A stretch of 46,024 nt of DNA, from the NCBI RefSeq assembly GCF_934230905.1, contig NZ_CAKQFJ010000017.1, positions 1-46,024 on the forward strand, given 5' to 3'. Below are positions 16,970-25,951 of the stretch, in pieces. Source of the DNA: an uncultured Veillonella sp. (GTDB lineage: Bacteria; Bacillota; Negativicutes; Veillonellales; Veillonellaceae). The position numbers and the translations under genes are program-made. Within the stretch, counting starts at the first letter, position 1; the number at the start of each line of letters is the position of its first letter. The notes beneath the pieces are model-generated. The model was given only the letters and a program-made list of their open reading frames with translations, was not told where the DNA came from and searched no databases.

Positions 16970-17824
16970 ATGTCAAAATTAATCATAAATGCTGACGATT
17001 TTGGCCTTCATTCAGCTATAAATGAAGGTATTATAGTAGGGCATACTAAAGGTGTTATTACAAGCACATCTATATTGGCAAGTGGTGCTGCTTTTAATGA
17101 AGCAGTAGATATGGCAAAGGAATATCCAAAGTTGGGTGTAGGTATTCACATAGCTTTAGTAGGAGGAATCGCACCTGTAAGTGATCCTAGCGACATTCCT
17201 AGTTTAGTAACAAAAGAAGGTGTATTTGTTGATAATTATATAGAGTTTATGAAACGTATATATAGTGGCTCTATTAATTATGATGAAGTTAGAACTGAGA
17301 TTACAAATCAAGTTTCTAAAATTATGGAGTCGGGTGTAAACGTAACTCATATTGATGGACACCAACATCTGCATATCCTACCAACCATTCTTCCTATAGT
17401 ACTAGAACAAGCCATAAGACATAAAATTAAAGCTATACGGGTACCAAATGAAAAAATAACCTTTTTGAATGGTGTGCATAATCCTGTTCGCATTACAGGA
17501 AAATGTGGTTTAAGCACTGTAGCGTCCCAATCATTACCTAGTATTCGCGATAAAGGCGTTTATTTTACACAATACTTTTGGGGGATGATTAATGGTGGTG
17601 CTTTAGGTGAAACTGAGTTGCTATCGATTTTAAAACAAATTAGCTCTCTATCTGGTACGCATGAAATTATGACTCATCCAGGTATTAGTAATGAAGTACT
17701 AAGAAAACAATATAATTGGGGTTATCATTGGCAAGATGAATTATCTGCTATGACATCCGATAATATACGGAGATATCTAACACAACACAATATAGAACTT
17801 ATTAATTATGGGGATTTACTATGA
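16970..17824 (+). CDS. ChbG/YdjC-family carbohydrate deacetylase
   Basis: A 284-aa YdjC-fold protein, also close in pattern to HpnK. It opens with LIINADDFGLHSAINEG (4-20), the metal/catalytic Asp pair being D9-D10. H60 and the HIDGHQHLH cluster (127-135) supply further metal ligands. The family removes N-acetyl groups from sugars or acts on lipid-linked glycans; the substrate here is unknown. The ATG follows AAGAGG. It is first in its transcription unit, just after the structured leader, and its stop overlaps the flippase-like gene by four bases, suggesting the two act together on a lipid or envelope sugar. Confidence 0.82.
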   Translation: MSKLIINADDFGLHSAINEGIIVGHTKGVITSTSILASGAAFNEAVDMAKEYPKLGVGIHIALVGGIAPVSDPSDIPSLVTKEGVFVDNYIEFMKRIYSGSINYDEVRTEITNQVSKIMESGVNVTHIDGHQHLHILPTILPIVLEQAIRHKIKAIRVPNEKITFLNGVHNPVRITGKCGLSTVASQSLPSIRDKGVYFTQYFWGMINGGALGETELLSILKQISSLSGTHEIMTHPGISNEVLRKQYNWGYHWQDELSAMTSDNIRRYLTQHNIELINYGDLL

Positions 17825-18807
17825 GTAAAATGATAAGACGTGGCATTTTTATGTTTGTGTTATTGTTTGCCGTATCTTTAGGAATTATTTATTATACGAT
17901 TGATTTAGAATCCCTTAAAACAATAACCACTTTTAATGGTGAATCATTGTTTTTTGCGATTATTGCACTTGCTTTAGGTATGTATTTTGATGGATTAAGA
18001 TTGCAGCGACTAGTAAAAATAGGTGGCTATCATTTATCAATCAAAGCGGTACTACGAGTTATTTTTAGTAATTATTTTATGGCTATGCTTACACCAGGTG
18101 CTAGTGGTGGTGCTGTAGCACAAGTATTAGTACTAAAAAGCTATAATGTTCCCATAAGTAGAGGGACACCAATTGTATTAATACGTACAGTTTTTTCAAT
18201 TATGTTTTTAGTTATCATGTTACCAATCGTATTTCTATATGACTCTATAGAAATTCCATATATTTCAAGAGATATGTTGTTATTATTTTCTTTTTTAGCC
18301 GTATTAGCAACATTATTAGGAACATATCTTTTACAAACTATATATATGAGAAAATTTGTATACAATCTAGCCCAACATTTTAAGGCGAATAAAACAAAAG
18401 ATTGGCTAATAAAACTAGAGACTTTAAATCAGGGACTTTCATTATTGTATAAAAAGCCAACACAATCCTTTATTGTTTTTATAGAATCTGGAGTCAGTTT
18501 ATTATGTTTATATTGTATCGCTCCAGCGTTAATGTTTGCTTTTTCTACTGATATACCAATTATCACAATATTAGATAGAATGATATTATTAAATTTAATA
18601 CTTTATTTTGCACCCACACCAGGGGGAACAGGTATTGCTGAAGGTTTATTCATTTTATTCTTCACACCATTTGTACCAATCGGTACTGTTGGTATTATAG
18701 CTGTTGCGTGGCGTGTAATCGCAGAGTATTTACCTTTTTTTATAGGTATGTATGCAGTATTAACTTTATATGGACGTCAATTTGTTGCTCAAGAAACATC
18801 AAATTAA
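17821..18807 (+). CDS. flippase-like / lysylphosphatidylglycerol synthase TM-domain protein
   Basis: A 328-aa integral membrane protein with about eight hydrophobic segments. It carries the family's MAMLTPGASGGAVAQVLVL segment near residue 90 and PTPGGTGIAEGLF near 261, typical of the UPF0104/YbhN/AglD2 group. Members share the membrane domain of MprF and are linked to glycolipid or hopanoid pathways, but biochemical roles are mostly unproven. The ATGA overlap with the deacetylase gene implies translational coupling. It has no soluble aminoacyl transferase domain, so it is not a full MprF. Confidence 0.82.
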   Translation: MSKMIRRGIFMFVLLFAVSLGIIYYTIDLESLKTITTFNGESLFFAIIALALGMYFDGLRLQRLVKIGGYHLSIKAVLRVIFSNYFMAMLTPGASGGAVAQVLVLKSYNVPISRGTPIVLIRTVFSIMFLVIMLPIVFLYDSIEIPYISRDMLLLFSFLAVLATLLGTYLLQTIYMRKFVYNLAQHFKANKTKDWLIKLETLNQGLSLLYKKPTQSFIVFIESGVSLLCLYCIAPALMFAFSTDIPIITILDRMILLNLILYFAPTPGGTGIAEGLFILFFTPFVPIGTVGIIAVAWRVIAEYLPFFIGMYAVLTLYGRQFVAQETSN

Positions 18808-18823
18808 AGTAAGGAGATTTAGT

Positions 18824-19273
18824 ATGTCAAAGCCAAAAAAGGATAAATTTTATTTAGTTCAAGAAGATATTTTGCCTGAAGCTATAAAAAAAACAATTAA
18901 AGTAAAAGAAATTTTAAAGCTAGGTGAAGTAAAAACAATAAATGAAGCTGTTGAAAAAATGGACTTAAGTCGATCAGCTTATTACAAATATAAAGATTAC
19001 GTATTTCCATTTTTTGAGATTGCTCAAGGAAAAATTGTTAGCATTACCGTATCTATGTCTAATGAATCAGGAATGTTATCAAGTGTCTTAAAAGCAATTG
19101 CTGATAAAAATGGTAGTATTTTAACTATTAATCAGGATATCCCGTTACAAGGCATCGCTAATAGTAGTATTTCTTTTGAAACTAAAAATCTACAAGGATC
19201 TTTAGAAGAATTACTACATGATATTAGAAGTATGAAGGGAATTATTAAGGTAGAAATATTAGGTCAAGCGTAG
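18824..19273 (+). CDS. ACT domain-containing protein (UPF0735/PheB type)
   Basis: A 149-aa protein. An N-terminal helical region (about 8-65), including AVEKMDLSRSAYYKYKDYVFPF, resembles a helix-turn-helix. It is followed by an ACT domain (about 70-147) with VSITVSMSNESGMLSSVLKA. Such proteins usually lie beside hom-thrB and may sense an amino acid, but their role is unproven. The start chosen is the ATG at 18824 after AAGGAG; a longer frame from 18770 lies in the preceding gene without a site. hom begins 43 bp downstream. Confidence 0.85.
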   Translation: MSKPKKDKFYLVQEDILPEAIKKTIKVKEILKLGEVKTINEAVEKMDLSRSAYYKYKDYVFPFFEIAQGKIVSITVSMSNESGMLSSVLKAIADKNGSILTINQDIPLQGIANSSISFETKNLQGSLEELLHDIRSMKGIIKVEILGQA

Positions 19274-19316
19274 TTATATTACGGGGCCAAACATTATAGA
19301 AGAGAGTAGGACCATT

Positions 19317-20606
19317 ATGAAAATCATAAAAATAGCTTTATTAGGATTTGGTACTGTTTCCCAAGGAACATTTAATTTATTGCAAGACAATGCTGATTTA
19401 ATTACAAATCGTAGTGGTGTGACCATTGAAATTTCAAAAATCTTTGTACGAAATCCAGATAAATACAGTCATATTAAACTACCAAGTTCTGCGCAATATG
19501 TGACTAATATAGATGATGTTATTAACGATGAAACCATAGATATTGTTGTTGAACTAATGGGTGGGACTACATTTGCTAAAGAATGTGTAGAAGCTGCTTT
19601 AAAACATGGTAAAAGTGTTGTCACAGCTAATAAAGATTTACTAGCTGAAGCTGGACCATATTTATTTGACTTAGCATATAAAAATAAAGTTGATTTACGT
19701 TTTGAAGCTTCTGTTCTTGGCGGTATTCCTATTATAAGAACGTTATACGATTCTCTCGGTGGTAATCGCATTACTGAGTTAGTTGGTATTATGAATGGTA
19801 CGACAAATTTTATTTTATCTAAAATGACTGATGAAGGATTAAGTTATGAAGATGTATTAAAAGAAGCTCAGGATTTGGGCTATGCGGAAGCAGACCCTAC
19901 TGCAGATGTAGAAGGATTAGATGCAGCTCGTAAACTTGCTATTTTGGCTTCTATTAGTTTTAATCGTCGTATATTTTTTGAAGATGTAACAGTAGAAGGT
20001 ATAACTAAGATTGATACTGAGGACATCTCTTTTGGTAAAGAATTTGGATACAATATTAAACTAATTGGTATTGCTAAAGAAACTACAAAAGGATTATCAC
20101 TTAATGTATATCCTGCATTTGTACCATTAACACATCCATTAGCCTCTGTTAGAGGATCTTATAATGCTATTTATATTAAGGGCAATGGTATTGATGATGC
20201 CATGTTCTATGGTCGTGGTGCTGGTAGTTTACCAACTGGTAGTTCCGTTGTTAGCGATATTATGGAAGTAGCTCAAAATGCAGCTTTTGAATCTACAGGA
20301 CGTTTTAAACCATTCTACTTCGATCAAAAGAATATTTATTCTCCAGGTAAAATACAATCTAGTTACTATATGCGATTAGCTGTTGATAATAAAACTGGTG
20401 TACTTGCAAAGATTGCTACAAAGTTAGCAGAGCAAAAAATTTCTGTTCTTTCCATCGTTCAACGTAACAAAGATCCTGAAACAGCAGTACTTGCAATTGT
20501 TACATCTAAATGTCCACATTCTTATATTTTGAATTTGTTAGATTCTTTTAATAGCTTACGCTCTGTGAAGGAAGTAAGCAGTATAATCAGAATTATGGAA
20601 GCGTAA
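19317..20606 (+). CDS. hom: homoserine dehydrogenase
   Basis: A 429-aa monofunctional enzyme. The NAD(P)-binding motif is LLGFGTVSQG (9-18), followed by the MNGTTNFIL substrate segment and the YAEADPTADVEGLDAARK signature. A C-terminal ACT domain (about 350-429) probably mediates feedback by threonine. It reduces aspartate semialdehyde to homoserine, at the branch toward threonine and methionine. The aspartate semialdehyde comes from Asd, encoded at 43943-44974. thrB starts 4 bp after its stop, with a site inside the hom end (GGAAGCG). Confidence 0.96.
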   Translation: MKIIKIALLGFGTVSQGTFNLLQDNADLITNRSGVTIEISKIFVRNPDKYSHIKLPSSAQYVTNIDDVINDETIDIVVELMGGTTFAKECVEAALKHGKSVVTANKDLLAEAGPYLFDLAYKNKVDLRFEASVLGGIPIIRTLYDSLGGNRITELVGIMNGTTNFILSKMTDEGLSYEDVLKEAQDLGYAEADPTADVEGLDAARKLAILASISFNRRIFFEDVTVEGITKIDTEDISFGKEFGYNIKLIGIAKETTKGLSLNVYPAFVPLTHPLASVRGSYNAIYIKGNGIDDAMFYGRGAGSLPTGSSVVSDIMEVAQNAAFESTGRFKPFYFDQKNIYSPGKIQSSYYMRLAVDNKTGVLAKIATKLAEQKISVLSIVQRNKDPETAVLAIVTSKCPHSYILNLLDSFNSLRSVKEVSSIIRIMEA

Positions 20607-20610
20607 TATT

Positions 20611-21537
20611 ATGACAACTATTCGTGTACAAGTGCCCGCTACAAGCGCAAATTGCGGACCAGGCTTTGATTGCCTTGGATTAGCTTTAAATTTATATAAT
20701 ATTTTTGAGTTTTCACCTGACAAAGATGCAACATCATTTAGCTATACATTTCATGGCTATGGTGCTGAAATTTTGGAAAAAGAAGACCCTAAAAAAAACC
20801 TTATTGGACTTGCTATTGAACAGGTATTTGCAAAAGCACAAGAACCAATACAATATGGTCATATTACTTCTGACACACTGATTCCTCCATCTCGCGGACT
20901 TGGCAGTAGTAGTACTGCAATTGTAGGTGGGCTATTACTAGCTAATAACCTTGTTAAAAAACCACTTTCAAAAGAAGAATTATTAATTATTGCCAATCGC
21001 ATGGAAGGACACCCAGATAATGTAGCACCTGCTATTTTTGGTAATCTATGTTGTGCAACTGGACTTAAAGATAGAGTATTAAATACAGTAATTCCTGTTC
21101 CAGAGTCTCTTCATTTTGCGGTAGTAGTACCAGAAGTTTTAGTTTCTACTGAATATGCACGTTCTGTATTACCCAACCATGTACCTTTTAAAGAGGCTGT
21201 TCAAAATGTCAGTCATGCATCATTATTTGTAACTAGTTTAATTACGAATCAATTGGATAATTTAGAAGTTGCGTTGGAAGATAATCTTCATGTACCTTAT
21301 CGTAAAACCTTAATCCCACATTGTGATAAAGTATTTTCAGCGGCTAAAGCGGCTGGTGCATACGGTGCCACAATCAGTGGTTCTGGTTCTACCTTAATTG
21401 CATATACAGATAAAATTCATGTACAAACAGTGGCAGACGCCATGGGAGAAATCTTTGATTTCTATGGCATTGAGAATAAAGTTTATGTGTTAGAAGCAGA
21501 TACAACTGGGGCCACAACTATTCAAAATATGGTATAA
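20611..21537 (+). CDS. thrB: homoserine kinase
   Basis: A 308-aa GHMP kinase. The N-terminal VPATSANCGPGFDCLGLAL (8-26) and the ATP-binding loop PSRGLGSSS (93-101) are diagnostic. A C-terminal GAYGATISGSGST segment completes the family pattern. It phosphorylates homoserine for threonine synthase. It is four bases behind hom, so the two are co-translated. thrC is not in the window. Confidence 0.95.
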   Translation: MTTIRVQVPATSANCGPGFDCLGLALNLYNIFEFSPDKDATSFSYTFHGYGAEILEKEDPKKNLIGLAIEQVFAKAQEPIQYGHITSDTLIPPSRGLGSSSTAIVGGLLLANNLVKKPLSKEELLIIANRMEGHPDNVAPAIFGNLCCATGLKDRVLNTVIPVPESLHFAVVVPEVLVSTEYARSVLPNHVPFKEAVQNVSHASLFVTSLITNQLDNLEVALEDNLHVPYRKTLIPHCDKVFSAAKAAGAYGATISGSGSTLIAYTDKIHVQTVADAMGEIFDFYGIENKVYVLEADTTGATTIQNMV

Positions 21538-21583
21538 TAAATCTAGTTAAGGTATAGTCCAAAAACTTATGTTGGAGGATTTT

Positions 21584-22444
21584 ATGAATAATTTTAAAAC
21601 AACAATGCTATTAGCTACTTTAATAGCAATACTAGTATTATTAGGCGATGTATTTGGCGGTGTTCGAGGAATGATGATTATGTTCATCATATCTGCTGGC
21701 ATGTCGATTGCATCGTATTGGTATAGCGATAAGATTGTATTAGCACAATATGATGCACAGCAAGTTACAGCTCAATCAAACCCAAAACTATATAGTATGG
21801 TGGAACAATTAGCTAAAAATGGTAATCTACCAATGCCAAAGGTATATATCATTCCAACAGATGTGCCAAATGCATTTGCAACTGGTCGTAATCCAGAACA
21901 CGCAGCTGTAGCTGTAACATCTGGAATTCAACATTTATTAACAGATGATGAATTAGCTGGTGTATTAGGTCATGAATTAACACATGTTAAAAATCGTGAT
22001 ACTTTAATTAGTACTATCGCTGCAATTATTGGCGGTGCTATATCTACTATAGCGCAGTTTGGTATGTTTTTTGGTGGACGCTCTGATGATCGAGATGATA
22101 ATGTAAATCCACTTGCTTTAATAGGAATGGTTATTTTAGCTCCTTTAGCAGCTTTTCTTATTCAAATGAGCATTTCTCGTACCCGTGAATATTTAGCTGA
22201 TGAAGGGGGCGCTATGTTAAGCAAAAATCCATTAGGACTTGCATCCGCATTAGCAAAAATAGAAGAATATTCTAAGTATGGAAGATTACCTAATGCTAGT
22301 AATGCTACAGCGCATATGTTTATAATCAATCCAATGATGGGAATTGGTGCTAGTTTATCTAATCTTTTTAGTACACATCCCAGTACACAAGATCGCATTG
22401 CAAGATTAAAAAAACTATCTTTAAATCCACATTATAGATTTTAA
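21584..22444 (+). CDS. htpX: membrane zinc metalloprotease HtpX
   Basis: A 286-aa M48 protease. Two N-terminal membrane helices (about 8-22 and 28-46) precede HELTH (130-134) in GVLGHELTHVKNRD. Two more hydrophobic segments follow (about 140-160 and 177-195), then the third zinc ligand in REYLADEGGA. It degrades misfolded membrane proteins with its active site on the cytoplasmic face. The start chosen is the ATG at 21584, six bases after GGAGG; an ATG at 21569 lies upstream of that site and is unlikely. It probably belongs to the hom-thrB transcript; no CIRCE is present. Confidence 0.94.
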   Translation: MNNFKTTMLLATLIAILVLLGDVFGGVRGMMIMFIISAGMSIASYWYSDKIVLAQYDAQQVTAQSNPKLYSMVEQLAKNGNLPMPKVYIIPTDVPNAFATGRNPEHAAVAVTSGIQHLLTDDELAGVLGHELTHVKNRDTLISTIAAIIGGAISTIAQFGMFFGGRSDDRDDNVNPLALIGMVILAPLAAFLIQMSISRTREYLADEGGAMLSKNPLGLASALAKIEEYSKYGRLPNASNATAHMFIINPMMGIGASLSNLFSTHPSTQDRIARLKKLSLNPHYRF

Positions 22445-22462
22445 TTTAAAGGAGGGTTAAAC

Positions 22463-22870
22463 ATGGAAGAAACTTTAGTTCTTATCAAACCAGATGGTGT
22501 AAAACGTCAAATCTGTGGTGAAATTCTTACACGTTATGAACGAAAAGGCTTAATTATTAAAGCTATGAAATTACTTCAGACCTCAAGAGAATTAGCAGAG
22601 GAACATTATGCAGAGCATAAAGATAAACCATTTTTTGGGGAATTAGTTGATTTTATTACATCTGGACCTGTTCTGGCCTTCGTACTAGCCGGTAAAAATG
22701 CCGTTACTTCTGTCCGATCTATCAATGGTGCAACAAATCCCGTAGATGCCACACCAGGTAGTATTCGTGGTGACTATGCCTTAACTATGGATTCTAATGT
22801 TGTACATGCATCTGATTCAGTAGATTCAGCAACACGTGAAATTCATTTATGGTTTCCAGAATATAAATAA
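22463..22870 (+). CDS. ndk: nucleoside diphosphate kinase
   Basis: A 135-aa NDK of normal length. It starts METLVLIKPDGV-like (EETLVLIKPDGVKR, 2-15), and the phospho-accepting histidine is H115 in NVVHASDSVDSA. It transfers the gamma phosphate between nucleoside triphosphates and diphosphates. AAGGAGGG precedes the ATG. It lies 18 bp after htpX and 21 bp before the adenosyltransferase gene, evidently in one operon. Confidence 0.97.
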   Translation: MEETLVLIKPDGVKRQICGEILTRYERKGLIIKAMKLLQTSRELAEEHYAEHKDKPFFGELVDFITSGPVLAFVLAGKNAVTSVRSINGATNPVDATPGSIRGDYALTMDSNVVHASDSVDSATREIHLWFPEYK

Positions 22871-22891
22871 CATATAATAGGAGGTACAGCC

Positions 22892-23407
22892 ATGAGTAGT
22901 AGTGTTTATACAAAAACAGGTGATCAAGGTACAACTGGTCTTTATACAGGTGAGCGTGTAAAAAAAGCCTCTCTTCGTGTTGAAGCCTATGGCACCATTG
23001 ATGAGCTTCAATCCTTTTTAGGATTAGCTCGTGCGTATGCAAAAAATGTACGAGTACAAGCCGAATTACTTGATATTGAGCGTTCCTTATGGACATTGAT
23101 GGCTGATATTGCAAGCTTAAATCAGGCACCACAAATTACAGATCAACAAGTAAAACATTTAGAAAAGGTGATTGATCGTTTTGATGCTAAATTAGAACCT
23201 CTTACAGAATTTATTTTACCGGGTGAAAATAAATCTTCTGCATATTTACATGTATCTAGAACTGTAGCACGACGTGCAGAACGTGATTTATGGCGTGTAT
23301 TTGATGCAGGTGAAAGCGTACATGAATCTAATTTACGGTACTTAAATCGCTTGTCTGATTTATGTTTTATACTAAGTCGTGTAGAAGAAGAAATTGGAGA
23401 AGAATAA
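22892..23407 (+). CDS. PduO-type cob(I)alamin adenosyltransferase
   Basis: A 171-aa ATR with the family's N-terminal ATP-binding motif YTKTGDQGTTGLYTGERV (6-23), EAYGTIDELQSFLG (31-44) and the C-terminal SRTVARRAERDLW helix. It transfers the 5'-deoxyadenosyl group of ATP to cob(I)alamin or cobinamide. It is separated only by one minus-strand gene from the cobU-led cluster, which agrees with a role in making adenosylcobamide. AGGAGG precedes the ATG, and a strong terminator follows immediately. Confidence 0.93.
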   Translation: MSSSVYTKTGDQGTTGLYTGERVKKASLRVEAYGTIDELQSFLGLARAYAKNVRVQAELLDIERSLWTLMADIASLNQAPQITDQQVKHLEKVIDRFDAKLEPLTEFILPGENKSSAYLHVSRTVARRAERDLWRVFDAGESVHESNLRYLNRLSDLCFILSRVEEEIGEE

Positions 23408-23410
23408 ATA

Positions 23411-23440
23411 AAAAAAGCTATGTCTTCACATAGCTTTTTT
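23411..23440. terminator. bidirectional terminator between convergent genes
   Basis: AAAAAAGCTATGT (23411-23423), loop CTTC, and ACATAGCTTTTTT (23428-23440) form a perfect 13-bp stem with A and T runs on both sides. It ends the hom-to-ATR unit and the minus-strand gene at 23446-23784. Confidence 0.93.
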
Positions 23441-23445
23441 CTTTA

Positions 23446-23784
23446 TTAAGATTGTATAACCTCTTGATTTAATACATCGTGTGGACTTGGATAGAAAAAG
23501 AAGATGTGAGGAATTTGATATCTAAATTTTTCTCGCAATAAATCTGCTAATGTAGTCTCGAAATTTATAATTTTAGATGCATCAAAAGAGAAATCTTCTA
23601 CTAATACAAACAGTTGTGGTTCCACAATAGGTGCATTAGGAGGCAATTCAGAAGGGTCTAAAGGCACATTAACCACTACACGACATGTACTAATATATCC
23701 ACCTTGACCATCTTCAATAGCTACACGATATGTATTTTCCCAAAGAGTAGACATCATTTTTAATTTCATATTCATAATTTCCAT
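23446..23784 (-). CDS. hypothetical protein, 112 aa
   Basis: I do not recognise this protein. It has no signal peptide, membrane helix or obvious motif. Its middle is proline-rich (VPLDPSELPPNAPIVEP), and the C-terminal half is VEDFSFDASKIINFE followed by an aromatic stretch IPHIFFFYPSP. It looks like a small globular cytoplasmic protein. It is real rather than a shadow: no competing frame on the other strand, AAGGAGA six bases before its ATG on the minus strand, and a shared terminator just after its stop. It is the only opposite-strand gene between the adenosyltransferase and the cob cluster. Confidence 0.75.
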   Translation of the reverse strand: MEIMNMKLKMMSTLWENTYRVAIEDGQGGYISTCRVVVNVPLDPSELPPNAPIVEPQLFVLVEDFSFDASKIINFETTLADLLREKFRYQIPHIFFFYPSPHDVLNQEVIQS

Positions 23785-23848
23785 AGTGTATCTCCTTTTG
23801 TTATACTAATAATGATACAGAAATTATATATACTTGTATAGGTGCTTT

Positions 23849-24427
23849 ATGAAATCTACAATTATTCTATGCTCCGGAGGAGCTCGTAGTGGAAAAAGTG
23901 AATTTGCAGAACAATTAGCCTTATCCTTAAAAGGGCGTAAAGCTTATGTCGCTACAGGGCAAGCTTTTGATGATGAAATGAAAGACCGAATTAAAAAGCA
24001 TCAATTACGTCGTGGTAAAGAATGGATTAATTTTGAAATTCCACTTAATTTACATCAAAACTGGGAAAATATTAAAAATGTAAGTGATGTCATCTTAATT
24101 GATTGTCTTACTATGTTTACATCAAATCATGTCTTTGCTCATGGTGATATCAATACGCAGGAGGATGCGAATCGTATTGAATCTATCATTTTAGAAGAAT
24201 TGCGATTATTACTACAAGAAATTAATAACAGTAATGATAAAACTGTTATTTTTGTGACTAATGAAATTGGATTAGGTATTGTACCGGAAAATAAATTAGC
24301 AAGATATTTTCGCGATATAACTGGTCGTGTAAATCGAGAAGTTGCTAATGCTGCCAATAAAATGTATTTAACAGTTAGTGGAGTAACCATAGAATTAAAA
24401 TCTCAGGAGGTTCATATAAATGGCTAA
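23849..24427 (+). CDS. cobU: adenosylcobinamide kinase / guanylyltransferase CobU
   Basis: A 192-aa bifunctional enzyme. The P-loop is GGARSGKS (10-17), and the guanylylated histidine is probably H51 in KKHQLRRGKEW. Later motifs are DCLTMFTSNH and TNEIGLGIVPENKLARYFRDI. It phosphorylates adenosylcobinamide and converts the phosphate to adenosylcobinamide-GDP, the acceptor for CobS. The ATG at 23849 follows AGGTG; a TTG fifteen bases upstream is in frame but less likely. It heads the cobamide cluster and overlaps cobQ by eight bases. Confidence 0.95.
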   Translation: MKSTIILCSGGARSGKSEFAEQLALSLKGRKAYVATGQAFDDEMKDRIKKHQLRRGKEWINFEIPLNLHQNWENIKNVSDVILIDCLTMFTSNHVFAHGDINTQEDANRIESIILEELRLLLQEINNSNDKTVIFVTNEIGLGIVPENKLARYFRDITGRVNREVANAANKMYLTVSGVTIELKSQEVHING

Positions 24428-25946
24428 AAAAATCATGTTCCAAGGAACGAGCTCTAATGTAGGCAAAAGCATTTTATGTACTGCATTATGCCGTATTCTT
24501 TATCGAATGGGCTATAAAACTGTGCCATTTAAAGCACAAAATATGGCTTTAAACTCCTATGTAACTAAATGGGGTGATGAAATAGGACGTGCTCAAGTTG
24601 CCCAAGCTGAAGCAGCTGGTATTGATTCTATTGTACAAATGAACCCAGTATTACTTAAACCTACGGGAAATCAGTCATCTCAGGTTGTACTTATGGGAAA
24701 ACCAGTTGGTGTCTATAGTGCTAAAGAATATCATACACATTACTCATTAACAGCTCTTGATAAAGTGAAAGAATCTCTTTCATTTCTCGATAAAAATTTT
24801 GAAATGATTGTTATTGAAGGTGCTGGTAGTCCTGCAGAAGTTAATTTAAAAGCTAACGATATAGTAAATATGCGTATTGCAAAAATGACACAAGCACCTG
24901 TATTTCTTATTGCTGATATAGATAGAGGTGGTGCGATTGCTTCTATAGTAGGCACCCTAGAATTACTTGAGCCTGAAGAACGTGATTTAATCAAAGGTAT
25001 TGTAATCAATAAATTCCGTGGCGATATTAAATTATTAGAGCCAGCATTGACTTTCATAGAAGAAAAAACGGGTAAAAAAGTTGTTGGTGTTATTCCTGCT
25101 ATTGAAAACCTTGATATTGATGAAGAAGATTCTGTAGCTTTGGAAAATAAAAAAAATATAGGCTCTAAAGAAATTCAAATTGCTGTTATTCAAACTCCTA
25201 AAATTTCTAATTTTACAGATTTTGATGCACTAAACTATGAACCGGATGTTTCTGTTCGTTTTGTAGGCGCAGGAGATGTTATCGGCACGCCCGATTTGAT
25301 TATTTTGCCTGGATCAAAAAATACATTAGCAGACTTATCATATTTAAAAAACTCGGGATTAGCTGATGAGATTAAAGAGCTAACTGAAAACGGAACTCCT
25401 GTAATTGGTATTTGTGGAGGCAACCAAATGCTTGGCACTGCCATATATGATCCGCATCATATGGAAGGTGATATTGAAGAGAGTGAAGGTCTCGGTTTAG
25501 TTAACTCTACTACAACTATGAAAGATCAAAAAACAACTCATCAAGTAACATTTAATGTTGATAATTTAAGCTTCCTTAACGGTACATTTTCTGGAAGTGA
25601 ACTTGTGGGCTATGAAATTCATATGGGGGATACAAAACCCAATGACAATACAGTAAAACGTTGCTTTACTATTACTAAACGAAGTGAAACACCAATTACC
25701 GTGGTCGATGGATTTATAGATGGTCGTCATCAAGTTATGGGGACCTATATTCATGGTATTTTCGATAATGATGAATTCCGCCGTTTTATTATTAACCAAT
25801 TACGATTACGTAAAGGTTTAGATGAAACACCAGTTGTATTCCATTACTTCGAACATAAAAACAATGCTTATAATCGTTTAGCAGATATTGTAGAAGAACA
25901 TTTAGATATGGATTACATTATGACTCTACTTAAGGATAATGGGTGA
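24420..25946 (+). CDS. cobQ: cobyric acid synthase CobQ
   Basis: A 508-aa glutamine-dependent amidotransferase. The N-terminal ATP-binding domain carries IMFQGTSSNVGKSILCTAL (5-23). The C-terminal class I glutaminase domain has nucleophile C332 in VIGICGGNQMLG and the histidine in GTYIHGIFDNDEF. It amidates four side-chain carboxylates (b, d, e, g) of adenosylcobyrinic acid a,c-diamide to give cobyric acid. Its ATG lies inside the end of cobU after AGGAGG. The earlier corrin-ring genes are not in the window. Confidence 0.96.
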   Translation: MAKKIMFQGTSSNVGKSILCTALCRILYRMGYKTVPFKAQNMALNSYVTKWGDEIGRAQVAQAEAAGIDSIVQMNPVLLKPTGNQSSQVVLMGKPVGVYSAKEYHTHYSLTALDKVKESLSFLDKNFEMIVIEGAGSPAEVNLKANDIVNMRIAKMTQAPVFLIADIDRGGAIASIVGTLELLEPEERDLIKGIVINKFRGDIKLLEPALTFIEEKTGKKVVGVIPAIENLDIDEEDSVALENKKNIGSKEIQIAVIQTPKISNFTDFDALNYEPDVSVRFVGAGDVIGTPDLIILPGSKNTLADLSYLKNSGLADEIKELTENGTPVIGICGGNQMLGTAIYDPHHMEGDIEESEGLGLVNSTTTMKDQKTTHQVTFNVDNLSFLNGTFSGSELVGYEIHMGDTKPNDNTVKRCFTITKRSETPITVVDGFIDGRHQVMGTYIHGIFDNDEFRRFIINQLRLRKGLDETPVVFHYFEHKNNAYNRLADIVEEHLDMDYIMTLLKDNG

Positions 25947-25951
25947 TATGA

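Noticed and set aside
23785..23848. Cobalamin riboswitch in front of cobU
   Set aside because: Only 64 bp separate the divergent genes, too little for the aptamer, and no B12-box was seen.
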